This document shows, in pieces, positions 34,454 through 43,900 of a stretch of DNA of 64,000 nt. The position numbers were made by a program, and so were the translations under genes. How positions within the stretch are numbered: position 1 is the first letter of the stretch; the number at the start of each line of letters is the position of its first letter. Origin of the DNA: CBDFKQ01 sp965248855 (GTDB lineage Bacteria; Bacteroidota; Bacteroidia; Cytophagales; 172606-1); the NCBI GenBank assembly GCA_965248855.1, contig CBDFKQ010000012.1, positions 186,001 to 250,000 on the forward strand, given 5' to 3'. A model generated the notes under the pieces. It did no database searches, was not told the DNA's origin, and saw only the letters and a list, made by a program, of their open reading frames with translations.

Positions 34454-35863
34454 ATGAAAATCAGATCTCAGCTTGCCTACCTCTTTGCAGTAATTGTAGC
34501 GAGTTTGTTGCTTGGCTTTTCTATTGGAATTTATTATTTATCAGATGGTTACCGGAAAAATGAATTTTCTGAGCGGCTGAGAGAAAAAGCTGTAACCACT
34601 GCCAGATTATTATTTGAAGCCAACCAGCAAATAAGCCCGCAAACTTTAAAACTTATAAACGAGCAAGATGTAAGTGTGCTTGATAATGAAAATATTACTG
34701 TTTATGATGAAAATCAAACCATCATTTATAAAAGCGATTTAATACCTTTAAAATTAAATAATAAGATATTAGCGCAGCTAAAACATAAAAATGAGTTGCT
34801 TATCAGGGAAGGTGACAGAGAAATAATTTATTTCCAACAAAAAGAAAAAAATAAAACCATCACAGTAATAGTTTCTGCAATAGACACATATGGCATCACA
34901 AAATTGAATTTTTTGATGATTATACTGTTTTTTGGATGGGCTTTGAGTGTTATTATTATTATTATTACAGGTTGGATTTTTGCCGGAAATGCCCTTGCGC
35001 CAATTTCGGATGTAATCCATCAAGTTGAACAAATCGATTTTACTACCTTAGATAAACGTGTAAAAGCAGGTAATGAAAAAGATGAAATTGCGCAACTCGC
35101 CGAAACTTTCAATCGAATGCTGGTGAGGTTACAAAAATCATTTTATATACAAAAAAGCTTTGTTGCAAATGCCTCACATGAGTTGAGAACACCCCTTACT
35201 ATAATTCGCGGCCAAGTTGAAGTAACCTTAATGCATGAGAGAAACAGTGATGAGTATAAAAACATTTTAAATTCTGTTTTGGAAGATGTGAAAGAAATGA
35301 GTGAACTGGCCAACGAATTGCTGGATATGGCACAGGCAAGTTCTGATATTTCAACTTTGCCATTTAAAACAGCACGAATTGATGAACTCATTTTACAATC
35401 AAAATCCGATTTAATTAAAAAGAAACCGAATTACAACATAATAGTAAATTTTATCGAAGCTCCGGACGATGAAAAATTTTTTGAATTAAGTGTTGATGAA
35501 AGGCTGCTTAAAAACGCTTTTATCAATTTAATGGAAAATGGATGTAAGTTTTCAGCAGATCATCAGGTACAAGTAAAAATATTTTTCAGGGAAAAAAATA
35601 TAATTTTAAAATTTTCCGATAATGGACTTGGTATTTCAGACACTGACCTACTTTTTATCTTTGAACCATTTTTTCGTTCAGAAAATGTAAAAGCGATCCC
35701 GGGGCATGGAATAGGCTTACCTCTTACAAAAAAAATTATCGATCTTCATGGAGGTGAAATAGAAATCCAATCTGTTTTAAATGAAGGCACTACATTTACA
35801 ATCCTTTTGCCCAGAATCAGTAATTTAGTAGAAGATATTTATTCGAAAACGCTTGAGATATAA
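34454..35863 (+). CDS. HAMP-domain sensor histidine kinase
   Basis: 469 residues. TM1 is about residues 8-28, a periplasmic sensor domain about 29-150, TM2 about 151-176 (FLMIILFFGWALSVIIIIIT), HAMP about 178-230. The phosphoacceptor is H242 in ANASHELRTPLTIIRGQ, the HATPase domain covers about 345-460 with N-box (LMENGCKF), G1 (DNGLGI) and G2 (GHGIGLPLTKKII). It resembles CusS/ArlS-type kinases. No response regulator gene lies next to it; the upstream gene ends in a terminator and the downstream space is 520 bp, so it looks like an orphan. Confidence 0.9.
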   Translation: MKIRSQLAYLFAVIVASLLLGFSIGIYYLSDGYRKNEFSERLREKAVTTARLLFEANQQISPQTLKLINEQDVSVLDNENITVYDENQTIIYKSDLIPLKLNNKILAQLKHKNELLIREGDREIIYFQQKEKNKTITVIVSAIDTYGITKLNFLMIILFFGWALSVIIIIITGWIFAGNALAPISDVIHQVEQIDFTTLDKRVKAGNEKDEIAQLAETFNRMLVRLQKSFYIQKSFVANASHELRTPLTIIRGQVEVTLMHERNSDEYKNILNSVLEDVKEMSELANELLDMAQASSDISTLPFKTARIDELILQSKSDLIKKKPNYNIIVNFIEAPDDEKFFELSVDERLLKNAFINLMENGCKFSADHQVQVKIFFREKNIILKFSDNGLGISDTDLLFIFEPFFRSENVKAIPGHGIGLPLTKKIIDLHGGEIEIQSVLNEGTTFTILLPRISNLVEDIYSKTLEI

Positions 35864-35929
35864 ATTGTAATTCAAATAAAACTTTCCTGATTAAATAAAA
35901 CTCAAATATTATTAAAACCGGATTTAAAA

Positions 35930-35971
35930 TTATCAATATACTGATATCAATAAACCGATATTTATAATTTT
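35930..35971. repeat. 14-bp-period intergenic repeat array, copy 4
   Basis: Three units: TTATCAATATACTG, ATATCAATAAACCG and ATATTTATAATTTT. It lies 67 bp after the kinase stop codon. Confidence 0.65.
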
Positions 35972-36033
35972 AATTGAAACAATTTAAACTTGTTTCAAAT
36001 TTTTAGAAATCTGATTAAAAAGCTTTATAGAAT

Positions 36034-36060
36034 GATGCTGCCTCATCACAAGGCAGCATC
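36034..36060. terminator. GC-rich hairpin downstream of the HAMP kinase
   Basis: GATGCTGCCT (36034-36043) pairs perfectly with AGGCAGCATC (36051-36060) around a 7-base loop. It is far more GC-rich than its surroundings and lies 170 bp past the kinase stop; only a weak T/A tail follows. It could be a terminator or the stem of a small RNA. Confidence 0.5.
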
Positions 36061-36385
36061 TTAAAGAAAAGGTTAGAATAGAAATATTATTTAATATGAG
36101 GGTTAAATAAAAAAGAAATGCGAATAGTAATTATATATGCCCCAAAGGGCAGCAGTAAAAACATTAAATATTATGCAGAATAAAATATGGTATCATTAAT
36201 TTTGATTCTTTTAATTAATGATACAAACCTAAAAACAAATCTCTATTAAATCAATAGACTTATATAAATAATTTATTTTTTATGAAAATGCAAAAAGTAA
36301 CAGATGGCAGGGGATAATAATTTTCTTAAAATAAAAGAGATTTTTAAAACTATTTTTGTAAAAAATTTAATATCAAGAATTAACG

Positions 36386-37191
36386 ATGAAAAAATATTTA
36401 AAAATATCAGTTTTGCTTTTAACGGCAACATTCTTAACTTTTAGTGCTTGTAAGAAAAAAGATGAAAACCCTGCAAATGGGAGTTGTCATATTAGTATTG
36501 AATCAGGTAGTCAATTTTCAGATACTATTACTTATGACAATGATGGAAGACCTGTCAGTTATGTTTATTTTGATACTTATAGCGCTACTCCTTTTTTATG
36601 GAAAATGAATTTTTACTATAATAGTTTAAACCAAATAATAAAAGCGGCATTAATTATTAAAACCAGTCAAGATGTAAATTATCTGTTTAATTACGATAAC
36701 AAAACAATTTAAAGCAAAGAATAAAAACTTTCATCGGGTCAAAAAACGATACGACTTTTTATGAATATGATTTAAAAACCAATAAAGTCATTAAGGAAAA
36801 AAAATCATCCGGTTCATATATTCGTTATGAATACGACGAAAGCGGAAACAATATTTTAAAAAGCTACAGGCTTAACTCTAAAAATGGAATTGAAAGTTTA
36901 GAAAATGAAAATTTAAAATTTGATGATAAAAACAATCCTTATGCAAATAATCCTGTAGGTTACGAGTTAGCAACCTATGATAATTTATCCGGGTATTTTA
37001 ATAAAAATAATGCACCGGAATCTAAATTTTATGATTTTTTCGGTAATAGTAGTGCTTTGGTTACTTTCGAATACGATGGAGCAGGCCTGCCAATTAAGGG
37101 AGTTAATACATATACAAAGTATGATTTGAATGGAAAGCCTTTTGGAACTCCTACCATTATAAATGGTGCATACAATTATTTATGTAAGTAA
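36386..37191 (+). pseudogene. Lipoprotein paralogue broken by a one-base frameshift
   Basis: The frame from the ATG at 36386 encodes a lipoprotein signal (LTATFLTFSACKKKDENP) and stops at 36712. The rest of the protein continues in another frame: NDTTFYEYDLKTNKVIKEKK, then YIRYEYDESGNNILKSYRL, up to NYLCK and a stop at 37191. Adding one base near 36697 (TACGATAAC, then AAAACAAT) rejoins both halves into a 268-residue protein that aligns over its length with the intact neighbour at 37258 (YDNQNNLKQ versus YDAQDKLSQ at the join). It is a decayed tandem duplicate or a sequencing error. TATTTTTG at 36351-36358 is a plausible -7 element. Confidence 0.85.
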
Positions 37192-37257
37192 TATGCCTAA
37201 TAAATATTTAAAAGTATTATAAAATGACTAATTTTATTTTAAAATAAATATCAAAAA

Positions 37258-38073
37258 ATGAAAAACTATTTAAAAAAATCGGTTTTTCTTATTATAGGAA
37301 CAACTTTAGCCTTCAGCTCATGTAAGAAAAAGGATGAATACTCACCAAGTGAAAATTGTCATATTAGTGTTGAGTCGAGTTATCAATTAACAGATACAAC
37401 CATCTATGATAATAATTTAAGGCCTGTTCGTTATGTTTATTTTGATACACATCATAACTATACTCCATTTTTATCTAAAGCTGGTTTTGAGTATAGTAGT
37501 TCAAACCAAATAATAAAATCGACAATAGTCATTGTAACTGGTCAGGTTATTATAAATCTTTTTAAATACGATGCCCAAGATAAGTTAAGTCAATTTATCT
37601 CAATTCCGAGCGGATCACAAAACGATACTACATTTTATGATTATGATTTAAAAACCAATAAGGTTATTAAGGAAAGAAAATCATCCGGTTCATATATACG
37701 TTATGAATATGACGGCAATGGAAATAATATTTTAAAATCATATATTGTTTATATTAAAAATGGAATTGAACAATTATATACTGAGAATTTAAAATTTGAT
37801 GATAAAAACAATCCATATGCAAATAACCCTGTAGGATATGAGTTATCTTTTCATGCGGGTTTATCCAGATATGCCAATAAAAACAATGTGATGGAAACAA
37901 GATATTACGGGTCTGGTTATGGCTATTCAGATTTTATTAGTACTTATGAATACAATAGATCGGGGTTTCCAACAAAGATATTTAATACCTATTCAGATTA
38001 TGATTTGCAAGGCAAACCCACAGGAGCAACTCCTTTTACCGAAACCATTGCAGTTACATATATTTGTAAGTAA
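37258..38073 (+). CDS. Hypothetical lipoprotein with YD-like repeats (tandem paralogue)
   Basis: 271 residues with a lipoprotein signal ending LAFSSCKKKDEYS. The mature protein has turn-rich repeats (FKYDAQDKLSQF, YDYDLKTNKVIKE, YIRYEYDGNGNNILKSY, FDDKNNPYANNPVGYEL, YEYNRSGFPTKIF) similar to YD/Rhs-type or DUF4595-like surface lipoproteins, and ends with VTYICK. It is 66 bp after its frameshifted paralogue and resembles the lipoprotein at 5380-6174. The function is unknown. The duplicate plus decay pattern suggests recent tandem duplication. Confidence 0.65.
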   Translation: MKNYLKKSVFLIIGTTLAFSSCKKKDEYSPSENCHISVESSYQLTDTTIYDNNLRPVRYVYFDTHHNYTPFLSKAGFEYSSSNQIIKSTIVIVTGQVIINLFKYDAQDKLSQFISIPSGSQNDTTFYDYDLKTNKVIKERKSSGSYIRYEYDGNGNNILKSYIVYIKNGIEQLYTENLKFDDKNNPYANNPVGYELSFHAGLSRYANKNNVMETRYYGSGYGYSDFISTYEYNRSGFPTKIFNTYSDYDLQGKPTGATPFTETIAVTYICK

Positions 38074-38224
38074 AAAGGTTAACCGACATATTTTATTCCG
38101 AAGGCCATTCTTATAACCTATTTTATGCACATAATAATTAAAAAAAGATAGTGCAGATGTTATAATATTATTCATTTAAAACAACAGTTAATAATTTTAA
38201 AAAGTAAATTCTTAAAATAATATC

Positions 38225-38692
38225 ATGTCAAATAATAAAATAAAAAAAATATCAACAATACTGATTTTTTTGATTTGTTCCGTTCAGGTTTTTTCTCAAA
38301 CCAAAGAAAAAATAAATATTCTGGGTTATAACCATGTTTCTCTTCAGGTGCGTAATTTAGAAAAGAGTTTAAAGTTTTATAAAGAAATTGTAGGCTTGGA
38401 GCAATTACCAAGACCAAATTTCGCAACCAAAGGTGCATGGTTACGAGTGCCTCACGAAGCTCAGGAATTGCATTTGATTGAAGGAAAAAAAGATTCGGTA
38501 TTTAGTGATATGAAGGGTGCAACAACTCATTTTTCCTGGGAAATACCTAATGTAGGTGTCGCAGAAACCTACTTAAAAACAAAAAATGTAATCATTCACA
38601 AACAAACCAGGGCTGATGGCGTTATACAATTATATATGCTCGACCCTGACGGATATTTGATTGAGCTGACCCAATACCCAAAGAAAAAATAA
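38225..38692 (+). CDS. Secreted VOC (glyoxalase/bleomycin resistance) family protein
   Basis: 155 residues with an N-terminal signal peptide (ISTILIFLICSVQVFSQ), unusual for this mostly cytoplasmic superfamily. The VOC fold signature follows: YNHVSLQVRNLEKSLKFYKE (metal-ligand His in NHVSLQV), GAWLRVPHEAQELHLIEG and YMLDPDGYLIELTQ with the C-terminal metal-ligand Glu. The substrate is unknown. The next gene starts 3 bp downstream, so the two are co-translated. Confidence 0.85.
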   Translation: MSNNKIKKISTILIFLICSVQVFSQTKEKINILGYNHVSLQVRNLEKSLKFYKEIVGLEQLPRPNFATKGAWLRVPHEAQELHLIEGKKDSVFSDMKGATTHFSWEIPNVGVAETYLKTKNVIIHKQTRADGVIQLYMLDPDGYLIELTQYPKKK

Positions 38693-38695
38693 ATA

Positions 38696-39082
38696 ATGAA
38701 AAACTTATTCACAATACTTTTTATCGCTTGCAGTTGGGATTTATTCGGGCAAAGCAGAGCTGTTACAGAATTATGGTTGGAAAGTGATTCGGGCGAAAAG
38801 TTAAACGGTGTTTTTAATTTTAAAAAACAACCTGCCGTGCAAGATACCATTGCTTTAGATAAAATTTTAAGTATTAAAATCGTTTCCGAAAATAAAAAAG
38901 CTATAGTTAAATACATAATGGTTTACCAGTTCAGGAATGGCAAAGATGTATTTATTGGAGAATCTGACGATAAAACACATATTCCTTTAAAACAATATTC
39001 GCCACAGAAGGGAGATTTATTTGTAATACAAATTGCACTTAAAGATAAAATGGAAAAACAATTTTGTTTTTTAGTAGAATAA
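38696..39082 (+). CDS. Hypothetical secreted protein
   Basis: 128 residues. The N-terminus (LFTILFIACSWDLFGQ) looks like a signal peptide. The rest is a small beta-rich domain with no motif I recognise (VTELWLESDSGEKLNGVFNF near the start). The gene begins 3 bp after the VOC gene and was probably co-transcribed with it. The IS110 element begins about 100 bp downstream, and the gene itself is intact. Confidence 0.5.
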   Translation: MKNLFTILFIACSWDLFGQSRAVTELWLESDSGEKLNGVFNFKKQPAVQDTIALDKILSIKIVSENKKAIVKYIMVYQFRNGKDVFIGESDDKTHIPLKQYSPQKGDLFVIQIALKDKMEKQFCFLVE

Positions 39083-39189
39083 TTTTAGTTAAAATGTTTT
39101 TATAAAAGAGAATAAACCAATTGAAATATGTATTTAAGTATTACAGAAACAAAAAAGAAAGATATGAATAAAAGAAAGTAAGAATTAGA

Positions 39190-39500
39190 AGGTGTAAGCC
39201 GGAAATTCCGGGCGGGCGTGCGGTGGGTATGTGCGCTGATAGCATGCGGAATTTCTTGATTTTTTTGGTTACTTTTTTCATCAAGTATCTAAACATTTGA
39301 AATTCTAAATCCCCTGAAGTAACTTGTCAAGCTAGCAGTGCCAAAGCAAAACCGTCTTTTTCAATGGTGTTATACGAACCCGCCATCAAGTTTGGTTATG
39401 TTCTTTTAATAGAAATCCATTTGGTGGCCAATAAATCAGGACCCCGTTTAAGAGCTTATAGGAATCTGGAAAGAACAAATGCACTGCTTTTTATACTTTA
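39190..39500 (+). ncRNA. Candidate bridge RNA region of the IS110 element
   Basis: IS110 elements encode in the non-coding end a bridge RNA that pairs with target and donor DNA. This 5' region has several pairings: GAAATTCC (39202-39209) with GGAATTTC (39248-39255), CTTGAT (39255-39260) with ATCAAG (39280-39285), and a TTGG-TGG-CCAA stem near 39421-39432. Its composition differs from adjoining AT-rich DNA. The call is by position and structure; guide loops were not assigned. Confidence 0.45.
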
Positions 39501-39512
39501 AATTTTAAAAGC

Positions 39513-40823
39513 ATGACACACAAAAAAGCATTTCCCATTATTTCTCCTAATGCTGCCGGGATTGACATTTCCAGTAAAGAGCATTTTGTAGCTGTAAACC
39601 CTGATTTATCAGAACCTATAAAAGCTTTTGGTGCTTTTACAGAAGATTTGGAAACCCTTGTAGCATGGTTAAAAGAATGCAAGGTAGATACAGTAGCCAT
39701 GGAAGCCACTGGAATTTACTGGGTGAGTCTGTTTCTCATGATTCAGGAAGCAGGGATAGATGTATTGCTAGTTACAGCCAAACATGTAAAAAATGTAAAA
39801 GGTAAAAAGACTGACATTAGCGATGCAGAATGGATCAGGCAATTACATAGCTGCGGTTTATTGTCTTCCGGCTTTCAACCCGATGGCTTTACCAGAAAAC
39901 TAAGAACCTATGTTCGTCATAGGAAAAATTTAATAGAAATGTCGGCTACTCATGTGCGCATGATGCAGAAAGCTTTTGAACAAATGAATGTAAAACTTCA
40001 ACATGTCATCGCAGACATTACCGGAAAATCAGGTAGAGAAATAATAGAAAGCATTCTAAAAGGCGAACGGGATGTGGAAAAACTAACAGCCTTGTGTGAT
40101 AACCGCATCCGAAGAGAAAAGAAAGAATCAATAAAAAAATCGCTGAATGGAATTTGGAAGGAAGAACATCTTTTTGAACTGGAACAAAGTTATAATATGT
40201 ATAAAACATACTGTGCAAGCATTATAGATTGCGATAAAAAGATAGAAGAACACTTAAAAACCTTAGTTAATGAAGAAGAATTAGAAGAAAAGAAACAAAA
40301 TGGAAAGAGGAATAAAAATGACATAAATTTGGGAAATATCAATCTGGCTACGATAACAAGCGTGGATTTAACGGAGATATTTGGCATTACCGATTCAAAT
40401 GCGATAGGGATTATTAGTGAGATTGGACTTGATATGAGTAAGTGGCCCACGGTGAAACATTTTACATCCTGGCTCAACCTAGCCCCCAATAATAAAATTT
40501 CAGGGGGAAAAATATTAAGCAGCAAAATCCCAAAAAAGAAGAATAGAGCTGGTCAGGTATTTAAATTGGCAGCTTATTCTATTCAAAGAAGTAATAACTG
40601 GCTATCACATTTCTATAAAAAAATAAAAAGCAAGAAAGGAACACCAAAAGCAATAGTAGCAACAGCAAGAAAAATAGCAGTAATCTTTTATAAGATGTTG
40701 AAAGATAAAGTTAAATTTGAACCAATGCGAAATGAAGTATATGAAAAACAGTTTAAAGAAAAGCAAATTAACAGATTGAACAAGCAAGCAAAGGCACTTG
40801 GCTTACAGCTAGTTAGAGTCTAG
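39513..40823 (+). CDS. IS110 family transposase (DEDD recombinase)
   Basis: 436 residues, apparently complete. The N-terminal RuvC-like DEDD domain has D18 (GIDISSKEH), E64 (AMEATGIYW), D101 and D104 (KKTDISDAEW), the catalytic acid pattern of IS110. The C-terminal Transposase_20 domain has SWLNLAPNNKISGGK with Ser330 as the likely nucleophilic serine. A coiled-coil linker runs about 205-265. It catalyses RNA-guided insertion and excision through a circular intermediate in characterised relatives. All catalytic residues are present, so the element may be active. It lies between two apparently undamaged genes. Confidence 0.95.
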   Translation: MTHKKAFPIISPNAAGIDISSKEHFVAVNPDLSEPIKAFGAFTEDLETLVAWLKECKVDTVAMEATGIYWVSLFLMIQEAGIDVLLVTAKHVKNVKGKKTDISDAEWIRQLHSCGLLSSGFQPDGFTRKLRTYVRHRKNLIEMSATHVRMMQKAFEQMNVKLQHVIADITGKSGREIIESILKGERDVEKLTALCDNRIRREKKESIKKSLNGIWKEEHLFELEQSYNMYKTYCASIIDCDKKIEEHLKTLVNEEELEEKKQNGKRNKNDINLGNINLATITSVDLTEIFGITDSNAIGIISEIGLDMSKWPTVKHFTSWLNLAPNNKISGGKILSSKIPKKKNRAGQVFKLAAYSIQRSNNWLSHFYKKIKSKKGTPKAIVATARKIAVIFYKMLKDKVKFEPMRNEVYEKQFKEKQINRLNKQAKALGLQLVRV

Positions 40824-40938
40824 TTACTTAAGAGGAAAAAAGTGACAAATAATAAGAGCGAAAATGTTGCTTTTGTGATGTAAACAGCAAATTACCGAAT
40901 ATAAGTTAGTGCCTCTTTCAATAACCAATTTTAAATAA

Positions 40939-43900
40939 ATGAGAAAAATATTTCTCTTAAGTTTGATTTTAATTTTCGCTTGTAAACCGAAAAAAGAAAT
41001 TCCAAAAAATACACTTTTCGAAACCCTCCCTCCCTACAGAACACATATTGACTTTATCAATAAAGTTGCCGATACAAAAGAGTTTAACATATTTAATTAC
41101 AGAAACTTTTATAATGGTGGAGGGGTAGCTATCGGAGATATAAATAACGATGGCTTGCCGGATATTTTCGTTACTTCAAATTTTGAAGATAATAAGTTAT
41201 ACCTTAATAAAGGGAATTTTGAATTTGAAGATGTTACTCAAAAAGCAGGGGTGGCAGGAAAAAAATCATGGAGCACAGGAGCAACATTTGCAGATGTAAA
41301 CGGCGACGGATTTTTAGATATTTATGTTTGTAACTCAGGTAACAGAAAAAATGACGACAGAGCAAATGAGTTGTTTATAAATAATGGAAATTTAACATTT
41401 ACCGAAAGGGCAAATGAATACGGCCTAAATGATAAGGGATTCTCTACCCATGCAGCATTTTTTGATTTTGATCGGGATGGGGATTTAGATATGTATTTGC
41501 TTAATAACAGTTTCATTTCACTTAATAAGCTTAATTATGCTAACCTTCGCCACGAAAGAGATAAATCGGGTGGCGGACATAAATTTTTTAGGAATGAACT
41601 GATCTCAAAAAACCCTCACATAAAAAATAAAAAAATATTTACAGACATAAGTGAAGAAGCAGGCATTTACGGAAGCGTTATCGGGTTTGGATTAGGGATA
41701 ACCGTTGGTGATGTAAACAATGATAACTGGCTTGATATATATATCGCAAATGATTTTTACGAACGAGATTATTTATACCTGAATAATAAAAACGGCACCT
41801 TTAGTGAAGTAATAAAAAAAGAAATGAACCACATCAGTCTTTCATCAATGGGTGCTGACATGGCAGATATAAACAATGATGGCAACCTTGATATTTTTGT
41901 TACCGATATGCTCCCCTGGGATGACCGCAGATTGAAAACAATATCCAGTTTTGAAGGCTATGATTTAACACAGTTTAAACTCAGGCAAGATTATCATAAT
42001 CAATATATGCAAAACATGATGCATATTAATAATGGTGATGGAACATTTAGCGAACTTGCCAGATTTTCGAAAGTACATGCAACCGATTGGAGCTGGGGCG
42101 CATTGATTTTTGATATGGACAATGATGGCTTAAAAGATATTTTTGTTGCCAATGGGATAGCAAAAGATTTAACCGATCAGGATTTTGTAAATTTTTTATC
42201 CGGTGAGGCGACTATGAGGCAGGCTTTGGAAAAGAAAACAGACAATACACCGGAGCTGATTGACAAAATTAATTCAAATCCAATTTCTAATTACGCTTTT
42301 AAAAACGAAGGTGATTTAAAATTTGAAAATAAGGCCTTGGCGTGGGGCCTTGCCGAACCGGCTTTTTCCAATGGTTCGGCTTATGGGGATTTGGATAATG
42401 ATGGTGATTTGGATTTAGTTGTAAACAATGTTAACTCCCCTTTGTCGGTTTATAAAAATAAAAGCGTCGAGAATTTAAAAACTAATTTTTTAAAAGTTTC
42501 TTTTAAAGGTTATGATAAAAATTTAAATGGAATTGGTTCAAAAGTAAAAGTATATCAAAAAGGCAGAACTCAATACCTTCAACAGATGCCAAATCGTGGT
42601 TTTCAATCTTCTGTCGATTTAAGTTTGGTTTTCGGTTTGGGGAATAATCCTGAAATAGATTCAGTCCAAATTATATGGCAGGATGATAAAATGCAAATCA
42701 TTAAAAAAGTAAAATCAAATACTGTTTTAATCGCCGATCATAAAAAAGCAGATCTGCTTTTTATCCCTGCAAAGGTAAATCCTCAAAAAACCTTTTTTGA
42801 TGTAACTGTTCAAACAAAAATTAATTATAAGCATATGGAAAGCAACTTTGTCGATTATAAAAGAGATCCTTTGCTTAAGCAGATGTATTCTACTCAAGGA
42901 CCCGCAATGGCAACCGGCGATGTAAATGGCGATGGCTTGGAGGACGTTTATTTAGGCGGTGGTGCAGGACAGATAAAAAAACTTTTTATCGGGCAAAAAG
43001 ATGGAACATTTAAAGATAGTTTTTCAAAAACATTGGTTATTGATTCTCTTTCTGAAGATGTAGACGCTATATTTTTTGATGCGGATAATGATAAGGACCT
43101 TGATTTGTTTGTAGTAACGGGCAGCAATGAATTTATTTCGGGTGCTAATGAATTGTCCGATAAATTTTATTTAAATGATGGGAGAGGGAATTTAACTAAA
43201 AGCACAAATTTTCCTGATATAAGAGAAAATGGTTCATGTGCAGCAGCTTCCGATTTCGATAACGACGGTGATATTGATCTTTTTGTTGGCAGCAGGATGA
43301 TACCAGGGAAATATGGTTACGACCCGATAAGTTTTTTATTCATAAACGACGGAGCCGGGAATTTTAAAAAAGACACAAAACGCCTACTTCAAAAAGACGA
43401 ATTAGGAATGATTACCGGAGCTGTTTGGCAGGATTTGGATAATGATAAATTCCCCGAATTAATTTTAAGTGGAGATTGGATGCCAATTAAAATTTTCAAA
43501 AACAAACAGGGAAAAGTTTTTGAAAAAGAAATGAATATTGAAAATTCTTCAGGCTGGTGGAATACGATAAAAGCTGCCGATGTTGATAATGATGGCGATA
43601 TGGATTTTGTTTTAGGCAATTTGGGAACAAACAGCCGCATTACAGCCGGTAAAGAATTACCTGCAGAGTTATATATAAGTGATTTTGATAAAAACGGAAC
43701 AGTAGAACAAATAATAAACTGTGCAGGTGAGGATGGCAAATTATATCCTATGGTGCTAAAGCACGACCTTCAAATGCAAATGCCCGAAATAAAAAAGAAG
43801 TTTTTAAAATATGCCGATTACGCGGGTAAGCAGGTTGATGAAATATTCTCTGAAAATCAATTAAAAACAGCAGTTGTTAAAAAAGTTACTCAATCTAAAA

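Larger units (their letters stand above)
35864..36385. other. Long intergenic region with repeat array and GC-rich hairpin
   Basis: 522 bases after the HAMP kinase. It contains a 14-bp-period array (35930-35971), a GC-rich hairpin (36034-36060) and a promoter-like TATTTTTG at 36351-36358 ahead of the lipoprotein pseudogene. No credible coding frame of family-like character was seen. Confidence 0.55.
39185..40900 (+). mobile_element. IS110-family insertion sequence (ends approximate)
   Basis: The element comprises a structured, GC-richer 5' non-coding end starting near 39185-39195, a complete DEDD transposase and a short AT-rich 3' tail. IS110 elements lack terminal inverted repeats and usually produce no target duplication, so exact ends cannot be read here; boundaries are estimated from composition and the neighbouring genes at 39082 and 40939. 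Having the long non-coding end upstream of the recombinase fits the IS110 rather than the IS1111 group. Confidence 0.75.

Noticed and set aside
36713..37191. Separate small genes after the truncated lipoprotein
   Set aside because: The sequence is the continuation of the same protein in another frame, shown by alignment with the intact copy at 37258.
39111..40935. ACCAATT-type words on both sides of the IS110 element as target duplications
   Set aside because: The words are short, AT-rich and not at consistent positions; IS110 elements normally give no target duplication.
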